From Sagittula marina (GTDB taxonomy: Bacteria > Pseudomonadota > Alphaproteobacteria > Rhodobacterales > Rhodobacteraceae): 64,000 bases of DNA. Shown here piece by piece: positions 26,984 to 38,143 of this stretch (positions within the stretch are counted from its first letter, which is position 1; every line of letters begins with the position of its first letter). The stretch spans positions 1 through 64,000 of the forward strand of contig NZ_JACIEJ010000004.1 of NCBI RefSeq assembly GCF_014196795.1, written 5' to 3'. The notes under the pieces are model-generated. The model saw only the letters and a list, made by a program, of their open reading frames with translations. It was not told the DNA's origin and ran no database searches. The translations under genes and the position numbers were made by a program.

Positions 26984-27238
26984 ATGACCGGACTCGGTTG
27001 GTTCGCAGCTATCATCATCGGCGGCATTGCAGGTTGGCTTGCAGAAAAGTTCATGCATTCCAACATGGGCCTCATCATGAACATCATTCTTGGCATCGTG
27101 GGTGCCGTGATCCTCAACGCCATCCTGATGGCCGTCGTGGGCACCACGCTTGGCGGCTGGATCGGTCAGCTGATCATCGGCTTCATCGGTGCCTGCGCTC
27201 TGATCTTTATCGCACGCGCCGTACGTGGTCGCGCCTGA
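26984..27238 (+). CDS. GlsB/YeaQ/YmgE-family membrane protein
   Basis: An 84-residue protein with three glycine-rich membrane helices (FAAIIIGGIAGWLAEK..., LIMNIILGIVGAVI, LIIGFIGACALIFIA), typical of the transglycosylase-associated/YeaQ stress family. AGGAG eight bases before the ATG fixes the start. Its biochemical function is unknown; members are often stress-induced. A terminator follows at 27271. Confidence 0.88.
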   Translation: MTGLGWFAAIIIGGIAGWLAEKFMHSNMGLIMNIILGIVGAVILNAILMAVVGTTLGGWIGQLIIGFIGACALIFIARAVRGRA

Positions 27239-27270
27239 TATTTCAGTAGAAACTTTATAGAACGAACAAT

Positions 27271-27299
27271 GCGCGTCGGCCTTCGGCCGGCGCGTTTTT
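27271..27299 (+). terminator. Rho-independent terminator after the YeaQ-type gene
   Basis: GCGCGTCGGCC / GGCCGGCGCG form a stem with one mismatch around a TTC loop, followed by five T. It ends four bases before the next possible start codon (27303). Confidence 0.88.
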
Positions 27300-27302
27300 C
27301 AT

Positions 27303-28343
27303 ATGAAAGTGCCCATGTTCTCTGATCTCTCCCTTCCGCTCGTCCTGCTGATTTTTGCCGCCGCCGGAGCGGTTGTGATCTTTGCTTCGATCCGCGCCAC
27401 CCACCTTGCCGACACCATCGCCGACCGCACCCGCATGGGCGAAGCCATGGCCGGTGGCCTGATCCTTGGCGGCGCGACGTCACTGTCGGGCGTGGTGGTC
27501 TCCGTCACGGCGGCCAGTTCCGGAGACGCCAGTTTCGCCGTCTCCAACGCCGTCGGCGGCATCGCGGCCCAAACGCTGTTCCTCGCGCTGGCGGACATGC
27601 TGTGGAAGGGCGCCAATCTCGAACATGCCGCTGCCGAACCTGCCAACCTGTTTCAGGCCGTGATGCTCATCATCCTGCTGGCCTTTCCCGTGCTGGCCAT
27701 GGCGGGCCCTGATGTCTCCTTCCTTGGCATCCACCCCGTGAGCGTTCTGATTTTCCTCGCGTATCTCTATGGCGTGCGCCTGTCCTCCACCGTCGCCGAG
27801 GACCCCATGTGGACCCCGGTGGAAACCCGCGATACCCGCCACGACGAACCCGAGGACGATACCGAACAGAACAAATCCGCCAAGCGTCCCGCCATGATCT
27901 TCATCGCGTTGGTGACGCTGATGGGGCTGGCGGGATGGGTCATCAGCCAGATCGGCGGAAGCTTCATCACCCGCTTCGGGCTCTCGTCCTCGCTCGTCGG
28001 CGCGCTGCTGACCGCCGTCGTCACCTCCCTGCCCGAACTGGTCACCACCATTGTCGCCGTGCGCAAGGGCGCGTTGCAGCTGGCCGTGGGCGGGATCATC
28101 GGCGGCAACACCTTTGACACGCTGTTCCTCGTGTTCTCCGACGTGGCCTACCGCGATGGGTCGATCTACAATGCCGTCGGCCTCACCGATCTGTACTGGC
28201 TTGCCACGGGCCTGTTGATGACGGCCGTTCTGCTCGCGGGCCTCGTGCTGCGCCAGCGGCGCGGTCCGGCCCGCATCGGCGTCGAATCCGTGGTGATGAT
28301 CTGCATCTATGCCAGCGCCGTCGCTGTCGAAGTCCTCGCCTGA
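27303..28343 (+). CDS. Sodium/calcium exchanger-family antiporter
   Basis: A 346-residue inner-membrane protein with the two inverted alpha-repeats of the CaCA exchanger superfamily: ILGGATSLSGVVVSV near residue 55 and TAVVTSLPELVTTIVAV near 238, followed by GGIIGGNTFD. An acidic cytoplasmic loop (EPEDDTEQ) separates the halves. The ion is not certain. An ATG at 27315 is an alternative start, since 27303 abuts the upstream terminator. Confidence 0.82.
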   Translation: MKVPMFSDLSLPLVLLIFAAAGAVVIFASIRATHLADTIADRTRMGEAMAGGLILGGATSLSGVVVSVTAASSGDASFAVSNAVGGIAAQTLFLALADMLWKGANLEHAAAEPANLFQAVMLIILLAFPVLAMAGPDVSFLGIHPVSVLIFLAYLYGVRLSSTVAEDPMWTPVETRDTRHDEPEDDTEQNKSAKRPAMIFIALVTLMGLAGWVISQIGGSFITRFGLSSSLVGALLTAVVTSLPELVTTIVAVRKGALQLAVGGIIGGNTFDTLFLVFSDVAYRDGSIYNAVGLTDLYWLATGLLMTAVLLAGLVLRQRRGPARIGVESVVMICIYASAVAVEVLA

Positions 28344-28437
28344 CACACCTTGCAATCTGCGCCCCTCCCTGCCTAATCTGAACAAGCGTTCATTTACGGA
28401 GCCGCCCCAGCGGCCCCACGGCATGGGAGGGTCAGAA

Positions 28438-29577
28438 ATGGATTTTGCGCTGACAGAGGAACAATCGGCAATTTTCGACATGGCGCATGCCTTCGGGCAG
28501 GAACATATCGCGCCACATGCCCGCCAATGGGAAGCCGATGGCACCATCCCCAAAGACCTCTGGCCCCAGCTGGCGGACCTGGGCTTCGGCGGGCTCTATG
28601 TCTCCGAGGAATCCGGTGGCGCAGGTCTCAGCCGTCTGGACGCCACGCTCGTGTTCGAGGCGCTCTCCATGGCCTGCCCGTCTGTCGCGGCCTTCCTGTC
28701 GATCCACAACATGTGCGCCCGCATGATCGACAGCTTTGCGGACGACGCGTTCAAAGCCCGCGTTCTGCCAAAGGCGCTCAGCATGGAAACCGTGCTCAGC
28801 TACTGCCTGACCGAACCCGGGTCCGGCTCTGACGCCGCCGCCCTGAAAACCCGCGCCGCAAAGACCGACCAGGGCTACACCCTCAACGGGACCAAGGCCT
28901 TCATCTCCGGCGGCGGCTATTCGGATGCCTATATCGTCATGGCACGCACCGGCGCGGACGGCCCCAAAGGCATCTCCACCCTATACGTGGAAGACGGCAC
29001 CAAGGGCCTTTCCTTCGGGGGGCTGGAGGAAAAGATGGGCTGGAAAAGCCAACCCACCCGGCAGGTGCAGTTCGACGATTGCCACGTGCCACCAACCGCC
29101 CTGCTCGGCGAAGAAGGCAAAGGCTTCAAATACGCCATGGCCGGGCTGGACGGCGGCCGCCTGAACATCTCCGCCTGCTCGCTCGGTGCGGCGCAGACCG
29201 CGCTCACCATGACGCTGCAATACATGTCCGAACGCCGTGCCTTCGGCCAATCCATCGACCAGTTTCAGGCGCTGCAATTCCGCCTCGCAGACATGGAAAT
29301 CGAACTGCAGGCCGCCCGCACCTTCCTGCGTCAGGCCGCCTGGAAGCTCGACACCGGCGCGCCTGACGCCACCAAATTCTGTGCCATGGCCAAGAAATTC
29401 GTCACCGAGGCGGGCTCCAAAACCGTGGATCAATGCCTGCAACTGCACGGCGGTTACGGCTACCTCGCGGATTACGGCATCGAAAAACTGGTCCGCGATC
29501 TGCGCGTGCACCAGATCCTCGAAGGCACCAATGAAATCATGCGCCTGATCGTCGCGCGCCAGATGCTGGCCAGCTGA
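28438..29577 (+). CDS. Acyl-CoA dehydrogenase (probably isobutyryl-CoA)
   Basis: A 379-residue FAD flavoenzyme. It has YCLTEPGSGSDAAAL, the FAD/substrate signature, near residue 122, and QLHGGYGYLADYG plus ILEGTNEIMR near the C-terminus; the Glu in EGTNE is the usual catalytic base. GGGAGG seven bases before ATG 28438 sets the start. Because valine-pathway enzymes follow 80 bp downstream, isobutyryl-CoA is the likely substrate, giving methacrylyl-CoA; other branched acyl-CoAs are possible. Confidence 0.88.
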   Translation: MDFALTEEQSAIFDMAHAFGQEHIAPHARQWEADGTIPKDLWPQLADLGFGGLYVSEESGGAGLSRLDATLVFEALSMACPSVAAFLSIHNMCARMIDSFADDAFKARVLPKALSMETVLSYCLTEPGSGSDAAALKTRAAKTDQGYTLNGTKAFISGGGYSDAYIVMARTGADGPKGISTLYVEDGTKGLSFGGLEEKMGWKSQPTRQVQFDDCHVPPTALLGEEGKGFKYAMAGLDGGRLNISACSLGAAQTALTMTLQYMSERRAFGQSIDQFQALQFRLADMEIELQAARTFLRQAAWKLDTGAPDATKFCAMAKKFVTEAGSKTVDQCLQLHGGYGYLADYGIEKLVRDLRVHQILEGTNEIMRLIVARQMLAS

Positions 29578-29657
29578 GCCATTCCGTTTCTCTGCGTTAC
29601 AAATACCTCCGGGGTCCGGGGCAGCGTCCCGGTCCAACCACACCTTAAAGGCCCGAC

Positions 29658-30698
29658 ATGAGCGATCTGCATATCCGTACCACCGGCCAGGCTGGCCACA
29701 TCACCCTCACCCGGCCAAAGGCGCTGAACGCCCTGTCCCACGACATGTGTCTGGCCATCGAACAGGCCATCGACGCCTGGCGCACTGATGACTCCGTCGC
29801 GCTGGTGATCCTCGACGCCGAGGGAGAAAAGGCCTTCTGCGCCGGCGGCGACATCGCGCAGATGTACCGCAGCGGCATCGCGGGCAACCCGGACTTTGCC
29901 CGTACGTTCTGGCGCGAGGAATACCGCCTCAACGCCAAGCTGGCGGAATACCCCAAGCCGATCGTCTCGTTCCTTCAGGGGTTCACCATGGGCGGCGGCG
30001 TGGGGCTTGGCGGCCATGTCAGCCACCGCATTGTCGGCGATACCTCAAAGATTGCGATGCCGGAGGTTTCCATCGGCTTCATCCCGGACGTGGGCGGCAC
30101 CTACCGTCTGGCCAAGGCGCCGGGCCGCCTGGGTGAATACCTCGGCCTCACCGCCCACCGCATGACCGCCGGCGATGCGATCCACGCGGGTTTTGCCGAT
30201 CTCTACATCCCTGAAGACGCGTGGCCCACGCTCAAGACCACCCTGTCCGAAACCGGCCAGACCGACGCGCTCACGCAGGCCGCGCAGACGCCGCCCGCCA
30301 GCGCTCTCGCCGACCAGCAATCGCAGATCGACGCCCTCTTCGCCGGGGAGACACTGACAGATGTCATCAACCTGCTGCGCCACGGCACATCGGATTTTGC
30401 GGCCGAAACCCTCGCCACGCTGGAGAAACTCTCGCCGTTGTCGATGGCCATGACGCTGGAGATGATCCACCGCCTGCGCGGCCCCTCGCTCGACATTCGC
30501 AAGGCGCTGGAACTCGAATATCGCGTCAGCCACCGCATCATGGAGCATGGCGATTTTCTCGAAGGCATCCGCGCCGCCATCATCGACAAGGACAAGACCC
30601 CGCACTGGCGCCACACCCTCGACAATCTGCCCTCTGTGGCGGTGTCGAAAATGCTGATGCCGCTGGGCAAAGACACATTGGATTTCAAGGAGAGCAGC
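29658..30698 (+). CDS. 3-hydroxyisobutyryl-CoA hydrolase (N-terminal part of a fused frame)
   Basis: The first 347 residues of a 638-codon frame (29658-31574) form an enoyl-CoA hydratase-type protein. FCAGGDIAQMY and GFTMGGGVGLGGH build the oxyanion hole, and MPEVSIGFIPDVGGTY supplies the Glu/Asp typical of 3-hydroxyisobutyryl-CoA hydrolases rather than hydratases. It would release 3-hydroxyisobutyrate in valine breakdown. There is no stop codon before the dehydrogenase that follows in the same frame. Confidence 0.88.
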
Positions 30699-31574
30699 AT
30701 GAACATCGCCTTTATCGGACTGGGCAACATGGGCGCGCCCATGGCCGCCAACCTCGCCAAGGCAGGCCACACCGTCACAGGTTTTGACGTGGCCGGCACC
30801 ACCGCCGAGGGCGTGGCCATGGCGGATACAGCGGCCAAGGCCGTCGCGGATGCCGCCGTGGTCATCACCATGCTGCCAAACGGTCAGATCCTGCGTGACG
30901 TCGCCGCCGACATCATCCCGCACATGGCCAAGGGCGCGGTGCTGCTCGATTGCTCCACCGTGGACGTGGACGCCGCCCGCGCGGTGGCCGAGCTCTGCAC
31001 GCAATCGGGGCTGCTCGCGCTGGACGCGCCTGTCTCCGGCGGCATTGGCGGCGCGGCGGGCGGCACGCTCACCTTCATGGTCGGCGGCTCCGGCGACGCC
31101 TTTGCCATCGGCAAGCCGCTGTTCGACATCATGGGGCAAAAAGCCGTGCACTGCGGCGCCTCCGGCAACGGTCAGGCGGCCAAGATCTGCAACAACATGA
31201 TCCTTGGCGTCACCATGATCGCCACCTGCGAGGCGTTCTCGCTCGCGGACAAGCTGGGTCTCTCGCGTGAGGCGATGTTCGACGTGGTCTCCACCTCTTC
31301 GGGGTACTCATGGTCGATGAACGCCTACTGCCCCGCGCCAGGCGTCGGTCCGCAATCCCCGGCGGACAACGACTACAAACCGGGCTTCGCCGCCGATCTG
31401 ATGCTGAAGGATCTGCGCCTCAGCCAACAAGCCGCCGAAGCCGCAGATGCCGACACCCCCATGGGGGAAGCCGCCTGCGAACTCTACCGCCAATTCGTCG
31501 AGGCCGAGGATGGCAAGGGCCGCGACTTCTCCGCCATGTTGCCCCGCCTCGCCGCACGCAAACGCGGCGAATGA
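30699..31574 (+). CDS. mmsB: 3-hydroxyisobutyrate dehydrogenase (C-terminal part of the fused frame)
   Basis: Residues 348-638 of the fused frame are a complete 291-residue 3-hydroxyisobutyrate dehydrogenase: MNIAFIGLGNMGAPM for NAD, the DAPVSGGIGGAAGG substrate loop and the catalytic Lys in GQAAKICNN. AAGGAG (30687-30692) sits six bases before its own ATG at 30699, so it may also be made alone. It produces methylmalonate semialdehyde, the substrate of MmsA. It is joined in frame to the hydrolase. Confidence 0.93.
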   Translation: MNIAFIGLGNMGAPMAANLAKAGHTVTGFDVAGTTAEGVAMADTAAKAVADAAVVITMLPNGQILRDVAADIIPHMAKGAVLLDCSTVDVDAARAVAELCTQSGLLALDAPVSGGIGGAAGGTLTFMVGGSGDAFAIGKPLFDIMGQKAVHCGASGNGQAAKICNNMILGVTMIATCEAFSLADKLGLSREAMFDVVSTSSGYSWSMNAYCPAPGVGPQSPADNDYKPGFAADLMLKDLRLSQQAAEAADADTPMGEAACELYRQFVEAEDGKGRDFSAMLPRLAARKRGE

Positions 31575-31580
31575 TTGCCT

Positions 31581-31608
31581 GCCGCTCAGCGCCAAATCGC
31601 TGAGCGGC
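31581..31608 (+). terminator. Strong hairpin after mmsB
   Basis: GCCGCTCAGCG and CGCTGAGCGGC form an 11-bp perfect stem with a 6-base loop eight bases after the mmsB stop. There is no T-run, so it may protect the 3' end or act with Rho rather than terminate alone. Confidence 0.55.
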
Positions 31609-31619
31609 AAAGCACTTAT

Positions 31620-31632
31620 GGAACGGTTTCCC
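31620..31632 (+). promoter_or_regulatory. GGAACGGTTTCCC element
   Basis: This near-palindrome lies 48 bp before the first secreted CPxGLAxK protein. An almost identical perfect palindrome lies 40 bp before its relative at 32430, suggesting shared control by one unknown regulator. Confidence 0.4.
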
Positions 31633-31679
31633 GGACGGGCGCATTTCTTGCAAATCGTCCCTGTCAAAGGAATCGTTCC

Positions 31680-32030
31680 ATGTTTCGGACACTGACCGCT
31701 GCCACCCTCGCCGTCGCCACACTGTCGATGCCCTTCGCCGCCCAGGCGGGCTCCACGGGCTGTCCTCAAGGTCTGGCGCAAAAGAACAATGGATGCATGG
31801 CCCCCGGTCAGGCGAAAAAGCAGCCCGCCACACATGACCAGACAGACATCATTGTGCTGGCTCCGGGTGACCGCCTCTCAGGCGAATACCGCCGCATCGA
31901 CGACCCAAGCCAATACGGCCTCAACCCGCATCGCGCGTATTATCGCGTCAATGATCAGATCTACCGCGTTGATCGCCACACCAAAGAGGTTCTGGATGTC
32001 ATCGGAGCCGTCGCCGCGCTGGAGAACTGA
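31680..32030 (+). CDS. Secreted protein with CP-GLA-K motif and RcnB-like tail
   Basis: A 116-residue protein with a clear signal peptide (cleavage near AQA-GST). A short Cys motif follows: CPQGLAQKNNGCMAPGQAKK. The C-terminal unit YYRVNDQIYRVD resembles RcnB-type periplasmic domains. AAGGAA precedes ATG 31680. It shares both the Cys motif and the tail unit with the 32430 protein. Such small proteins have often been mislabelled as excinuclease subunits because they lie next to uvrA; nothing here suggests DNA repair. Confidence 0.6.
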   Translation: MFRTLTAATLAVATLSMPFAAQAGSTGCPQGLAQKNNGCMAPGQAKKQPATHDQTDIIVLAPGDRLSGEYRRIDDPSQYGLNPHRAYYRVNDQIYRVDRHTKEVLDVIGAVAALEN

Positions 32031-32073
32031 CCCGACGGGCGCAAGGTCGGTTGATCCATGTCATATTCAAACT

Positions 32074-32085
32074 CTCATACATGAG
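32074..32085 (+). promoter_or_regulatory. Small dyad before the DUF2892 gene
   Basis: CTCAT-AC-ATGAG is a 5+5 bp dyad 38 bp before the DUF2892 gene, in an AT-richer patch. ArsR-type repressors often control such genes, but the match is weak. Confidence 0.3.
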
Positions 32086-32122
32086 TTACTCTGATCTCAG
32101 AAAACAGATTGGGAGTGATGAC

Positions 32123-32323
32123 ATGACAAAGAACATGGGACAGGCCGACCGCCTCATCCGAAGCATCCTGGGCGTTGTGCTCATATTGCTCGCCGTTACG
32201 AGCCTGGCCAGCGTCTGGGCATGGATCGCCGGAGGGGTCGGCGCCGTCATGCTCGCAACTGCGGCGTTGGGCACGTGCCCGCCCTACAGCTTGCTCGGCA
32301 TCAACACCTGCAGTCGAAAGTGA
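32123..32323 (+). CDS. DUF2892 (YgaP-type) small membrane protein
   Basis: A 66-residue protein starting MTKNMGQADRLIRSILGVVL, with two membrane helices and the CPPYSLLGINTC ending, characteristic of the DUF2892/YgaP transmembrane family. GGAG seven bases upstream fixes the start. In several bacteria this domain accompanies rhodanese and persulfide-handling genes; here it sits alone between two secreted proteins. Confidence 0.85.
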   Translation: MTKNMGQADRLIRSILGVVLILLAVTSLASVWAWIAGGVGAVMLATAALGTCPPYSLLGINTCSRK

Positions 32324-32377
32324 CATAAGCAGACGACGCCGAATGCTCTCGAAACAGGCGGTGACGATCTGCGATCA

Positions 32378-32390
32378 GGGAACGGTTCCC
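32378..32390 (+). promoter_or_regulatory. GGGAACGGTTCCC palindrome
   Basis: A perfect 13-bp palindrome, itself bracketed by GATC on both sides (32373-32376 and 32391-32394), 40 bp before the secreted protein at 32430. Compare 31620-31632. Confidence 0.45.
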
Positions 32391-32429
32391 GATCACATCG
32401 CGTTGATCACTCAAAGAAAGGTCCAACGC

Positions 32430-33482
32430 ATGTACAAACTTCTCATGGGTGGAGCCGTGGCCTTTGCCATGTCCTCCACCGCGCTCTCCGCCGCGCCGAT
32501 CCAACTGCACAGGGGCATTTCGTTGCCCAGCGACGCCGCTGCCCAAGCCGACATCTGGCTTGCAAAAGGCAAGGACGACAAGGGCAACGGCAAAGCCAAG
32601 GGCCACGCCAAAAAGGTGAAGAAAAACCACGGTCCTAACCATGAGGACAAGGGCCCGAAGGGCAAAGACAAGCCCAAGAAAGCCAAGGCTAACGGCAACG
32701 GCAACGGCAACGGCAAGCCTGAAAAGGTCAAAGCCGACAAGGGCAAGGGCAACGGTTCTGCGAACGCCGCAGAAAACAACGCCAGTGCAAAACTCCGCCG
32801 CGCCTTCACGCCCGAAGAGCGCCAGGAAACGGCAACCCGCCTCTTTTCAACTTCTGCGCCCAGTGGCCGTGATATGCTGACCGTGCTCGGCGCGACAGCG
32901 CTCGGTCTGGCATCGTCGCAACTGGTGGTGGCTGACACACCCGAGGGTGAGCTGATCACCTACGCCAACTGCCCGCCCGGGCTTGCCAAGAAAGACCCAC
33001 CCTGCGTGCCACCGGGCCTCGCCAAGAAAGGCGTGACCTTCGACGAGTGGGCATCTTACGATCGCGACCGCTATGACGAGATCTGGGTAGAGCGTCGCGA
33101 GGCATGGAATGACCGCGATGTGGTGCCGGAGCCAGACCTGCTTTTGCTTCAATCCGATGACATCGCAGAGCTTTTCAATCTCGGCCCCGCACCCTCCGGG
33201 CAGCGCTACGGCCTGATCGACGGCCTGCCGGTGTTGCTGGACGAAGAGGATTACACATCGCTTCTGCTGGTCAATCAGATGGCGCAGATCGACGGCCTCA
33301 GTGACAGCCTGCCCATCGCACCGACCGCCGCGCTGACGCAAGATGAGCTGATCAGCCTCTACCGCTTGCCGCAACTCGGCGCGGAAGAAAACTACGCCGT
33401 GGTCAACGGCCAGCTCGTGCGGATGAACGACGACGAATACGAAATACTCCAGCTGATCCGCGTGGCACGCGCGATCCTTTAA
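32430..33482 (+). CDS. Secreted Lys/Gly/Asn-rich protein with tandem RcnB-like units
   Basis: A 350-residue protein with a signal peptide, then a strongly basic low-complexity stretch (residues 50-115, rich in K, G and N). The Cys motif CPPGLAKKDPPCVPPGLAKK is near residue 180. Two C-terminal repeats of a roughly 50-residue unit follow, around RYGLIDGLPVLLDEEDY and NYAVVNGQLVRMNDDEY. The motif and repeat unit are shared with the 116-residue protein at 31680. It is probably periplasmic or extracellular, and metal or polyanion binding is conceivable. No enzyme motif is seen. Confidence 0.6.
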   Translation: MYKLLMGGAVAFAMSSTALSAAPIQLHRGISLPSDAAAQADIWLAKGKDDKGNGKAKGHAKKVKKNHGPNHEDKGPKGKDKPKKAKANGNGNGNGKPEKVKADKGKGNGSANAAENNASAKLRRAFTPEERQETATRLFSTSAPSGRDMLTVLGATALGLASSQLVVADTPEGELITYANCPPGLAKKDPPCVPPGLAKKGVTFDEWASYDRDRYDEIWVERREAWNDRDVVPEPDLLLLQSDDIAELFNLGPAPSGQRYGLIDGLPVLLDEEDYTSLLLVNQMAQIDGLSDSLPIAPTAALTQDELISLYRLPQLGAEENYAVVNGQLVRMNDDEYEILQLIRVARAIL

Positions 33483-33503
33483 CCCGTTACCCCGAAACGA
33501 CAA

Positions 33504-33532
33504 AGGGACGCCAAACCGGCGTCCCTTTTTTC
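33504..33532. terminator. Bidirectional terminator between the secreted protein and uvrA
   Basis: GGGACGCC and GGCGTCCC form a perfect 8-bp stem around AAACC, with A on the left and a six-T run on the right. The two flanking genes converge here. Confidence 0.9.
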
Positions 33533-33549
33533 ATGCCTGAGCGGTAAAC

Positions 33550-36438
<2,889 letters not shown>

Positions 36439-36506
36439 TGGCGTCCTCGGCAGTCATGACCGACCAAACATAGGGCAAATGCTGCACCGCGCCAATGGGG
36501 GTCGCG

Positions 36507-36521
36507 GAACATTTACCGAAC
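36507..36521 (-). promoter_or_regulatory. LexA (SOS) box upstream of uvrA
   Basis: Read on the minus strand the sequence is GTTCGGTAAATGTTC, an exact GTTC-N7-GTTC alphaproteobacterial LexA site, 69 bp before the uvrA start. It also lies upstream of the divergent rhodanese gene. Confidence 0.8.
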
Positions 36522-36593
36522 ATCAAGGATTCCTGTTTACATTCATATTGCAGAATGGATCAATTTCATGGTTCCCGACAGGAGGGGCTGAAA

Positions 36594-36950
36594 ATGTTCG
36601 CATTCATGCAACGCAGCCGAGAGGTCACCGCCATGACCGCTGCGGAGGCTGTGACCCGCCACGCCGCCGGTGACATCGTATTGATCGACATTCGTGATCC
36701 ATCCGAATTGCGTCACGGAAAGGCCCGCGGCGCGCTGAACATTCCCACCGCCAACCTGTGGAAATACGCCGACCCGCGGTCCACGACATGCCAGCCGGAG
36801 CTGAAACAGGGCAAGCCCATCGCGGTCTACTGCGCCTCCGGGGCCCGCTCGGCCGAAGCCAAACAGATGCTCCAGCGGCTCGGTCACGAACAGGTTCACA
36901 ACATCGGCGGGCTGGTGCATTGGCGCCGCGCCGGGGGCGCCGTCGACTAA
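36594..36950 (+). CDS. Rhodanese-like sulfurtransferase
   Basis: A 118-residue single-domain rhodanese with IDIRDPSELRHGKARGA and the active-site loop YCASGARS, whose Cys carries the persulfide. It moves sulfane sulfur, typically from thiosulfate to a thiol acceptor. GGAGGGG just before ATG 36594 sets the start; a longer frame to 36495 is unlikely. Confidence 0.88.
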   Translation: MFAFMQRSREVTAMTAAEAVTRHAAGDIVLIDIRDPSELRHGKARGALNIPTANLWKYADPRSTTCQPELKQGKPIAVYCASGARSAEAKQMLQRLGHEQVHNIGGLVHWRRAGGAVD

Positions 36951-36995
36951 AGCACAGGGCACCTCGCAGCGCCCTGCCCCTCGCCGAAATATCGC

Positions 36996-38081
36996 TCACC
37001 GATACAACAACGACTCTCCATCAGCGAAGAGATGCACCTTGGACGGCTCGGCGGTCAGCGTCACGCCCCGCCCCCGCATCCCCGTGTGGATGCCCGGCAG
37101 CTTGGCGATGACCGCCGCGCCGCCTTGCGGTTTGAAATACAACAACGTGACCTCGCCAAGCGCCTCCGTGATCTCCACCTCTCCGGTGAACACCGGCGGC
37201 GCGTCGGTCAGGGTGAAATCTTCTGGCCGTATGCCGACATTCACCGTGCGCCCCATGTCGGATGCCTCGGTGGGCACATCGGACAGCACCTCGCCGCCAC
37301 CGGCCAGTGTCACACGGGTCTGCGCCCCGGTGGCGGTCACCTCGCCGGGCAGCAGGTTCATCGCCGGAGAGCCGATGAACTGCGCCACGAACTCATTGCG
37401 CGGCTGCTCATACAGCTCCAGCGGCGGGCCAACCTGCGCGATCCCCTTGTTTGCCAGAACCACGATGCGCGTGGCCAGCGTCATCGCCTCCACCTGATCG
37501 TGAGTCACATAGACCATCGTCCGGTCGGGCATGGATTCCTTGAGCTGCGCAATCTCGATCCGCGTCGCCACCCGCAACGCCGCATCAAGGTTCGACAGCG
37601 GTTCGTCGAACAAAAACACCTTCGGGTCGCGCACGATGGACCGCCCGATGGCGACCCGCTGACGCTGCCCACCGGACAGCGCCTTGGGCAGGCGATCAAG
37701 GTAGGGATCAAGCTGCAACATCTTCGCCGCGCGTGTCACCGCCGCGTCGATCTGCTCCGGCGATTGCTTGGCCAGTTTCAACGCAAAGGCCATGTTCTCG
37801 CGCACCGTCATATGCGGATAAAGCGCGTAGGACTGAAACACCATGGCGATGCCGCGCTGCGCCGGCGGCACATCGTTCACCACCTGACCGTCGATCTCCA
37901 GCGTGCCACCGGTGATCTTTTCCAACCCGGCAATCATGCGCAGCAGCGTCGACTTGCCACAGCCCGAGGGGCCGACAAACACGATCAGCTCCCCCGGTTC
38001 GATGTCCAGATTGATGTTGCGCAACACGTTGACCGCGCCGCCGTATGTCTTCTCGACATCTGTAAGTTTCAGTCCCGCCAT
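36996..38081 (-). CDS. aglK: Alpha-glucoside ABC transporter, ATP-binding subunit
   Basis: A 361-residue MalK/UgpC-type ATPase: Walker A GPSGCGKSTLL, signature LSGGQRQRVAIG, Walker B VFLFDEPLSNLD, then a C-terminal TOBE/regulatory domain. It powers the AglEFG importer. The ATG at 38081 is preceded by GGGGGAG. It is the last gene of the agl operon, 62 bp after aglA. Confidence 0.93.
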   Translation of the reverse strand: MAGLKLTDVEKTYGGAVNVLRNINLDIEPGELIVFVGPSGCGKSTLLRMIAGLEKITGGTLEIDGQVVNDVPPAQRGIAMVFQSYALYPHMTVRENMAFALKLAKQSPEQIDAAVTRAAKMLQLDPYLDRLPKALSGGQRQRVAIGRSIVRDPKVFLFDEPLSNLDAALRVATRIEIAQLKESMPDRTMVYVTHDQVEAMTLATRIVVLANKGIAQVGPPLELYEQPRNEFVAQFIGSPAMNLLPGEVTATGAQTRVTLAGGGEVLSDVPTEASDMGRTVNVGIRPEDFTLTDAPPVFTGEVEITEALGEVTLLYFKPQGGAAVIAKLPGIHTGMRGRGVTLTAEPSKVHLFADGESLLYR

Positions 38082-38143
38082 CTCTCTCCCCCTTTGATGC
38101 GCGTCCGCCACAGGCGCTATGCTGCGGCGAACGCGACTGAAGT

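Noticed and set aside
31680-32030. Excinuclease-related function for the small secreted protein next to uvrA
   Set aside because: It has a signal peptide and no ABC or DNA-binding motif; proximity to uvrA is the only link.
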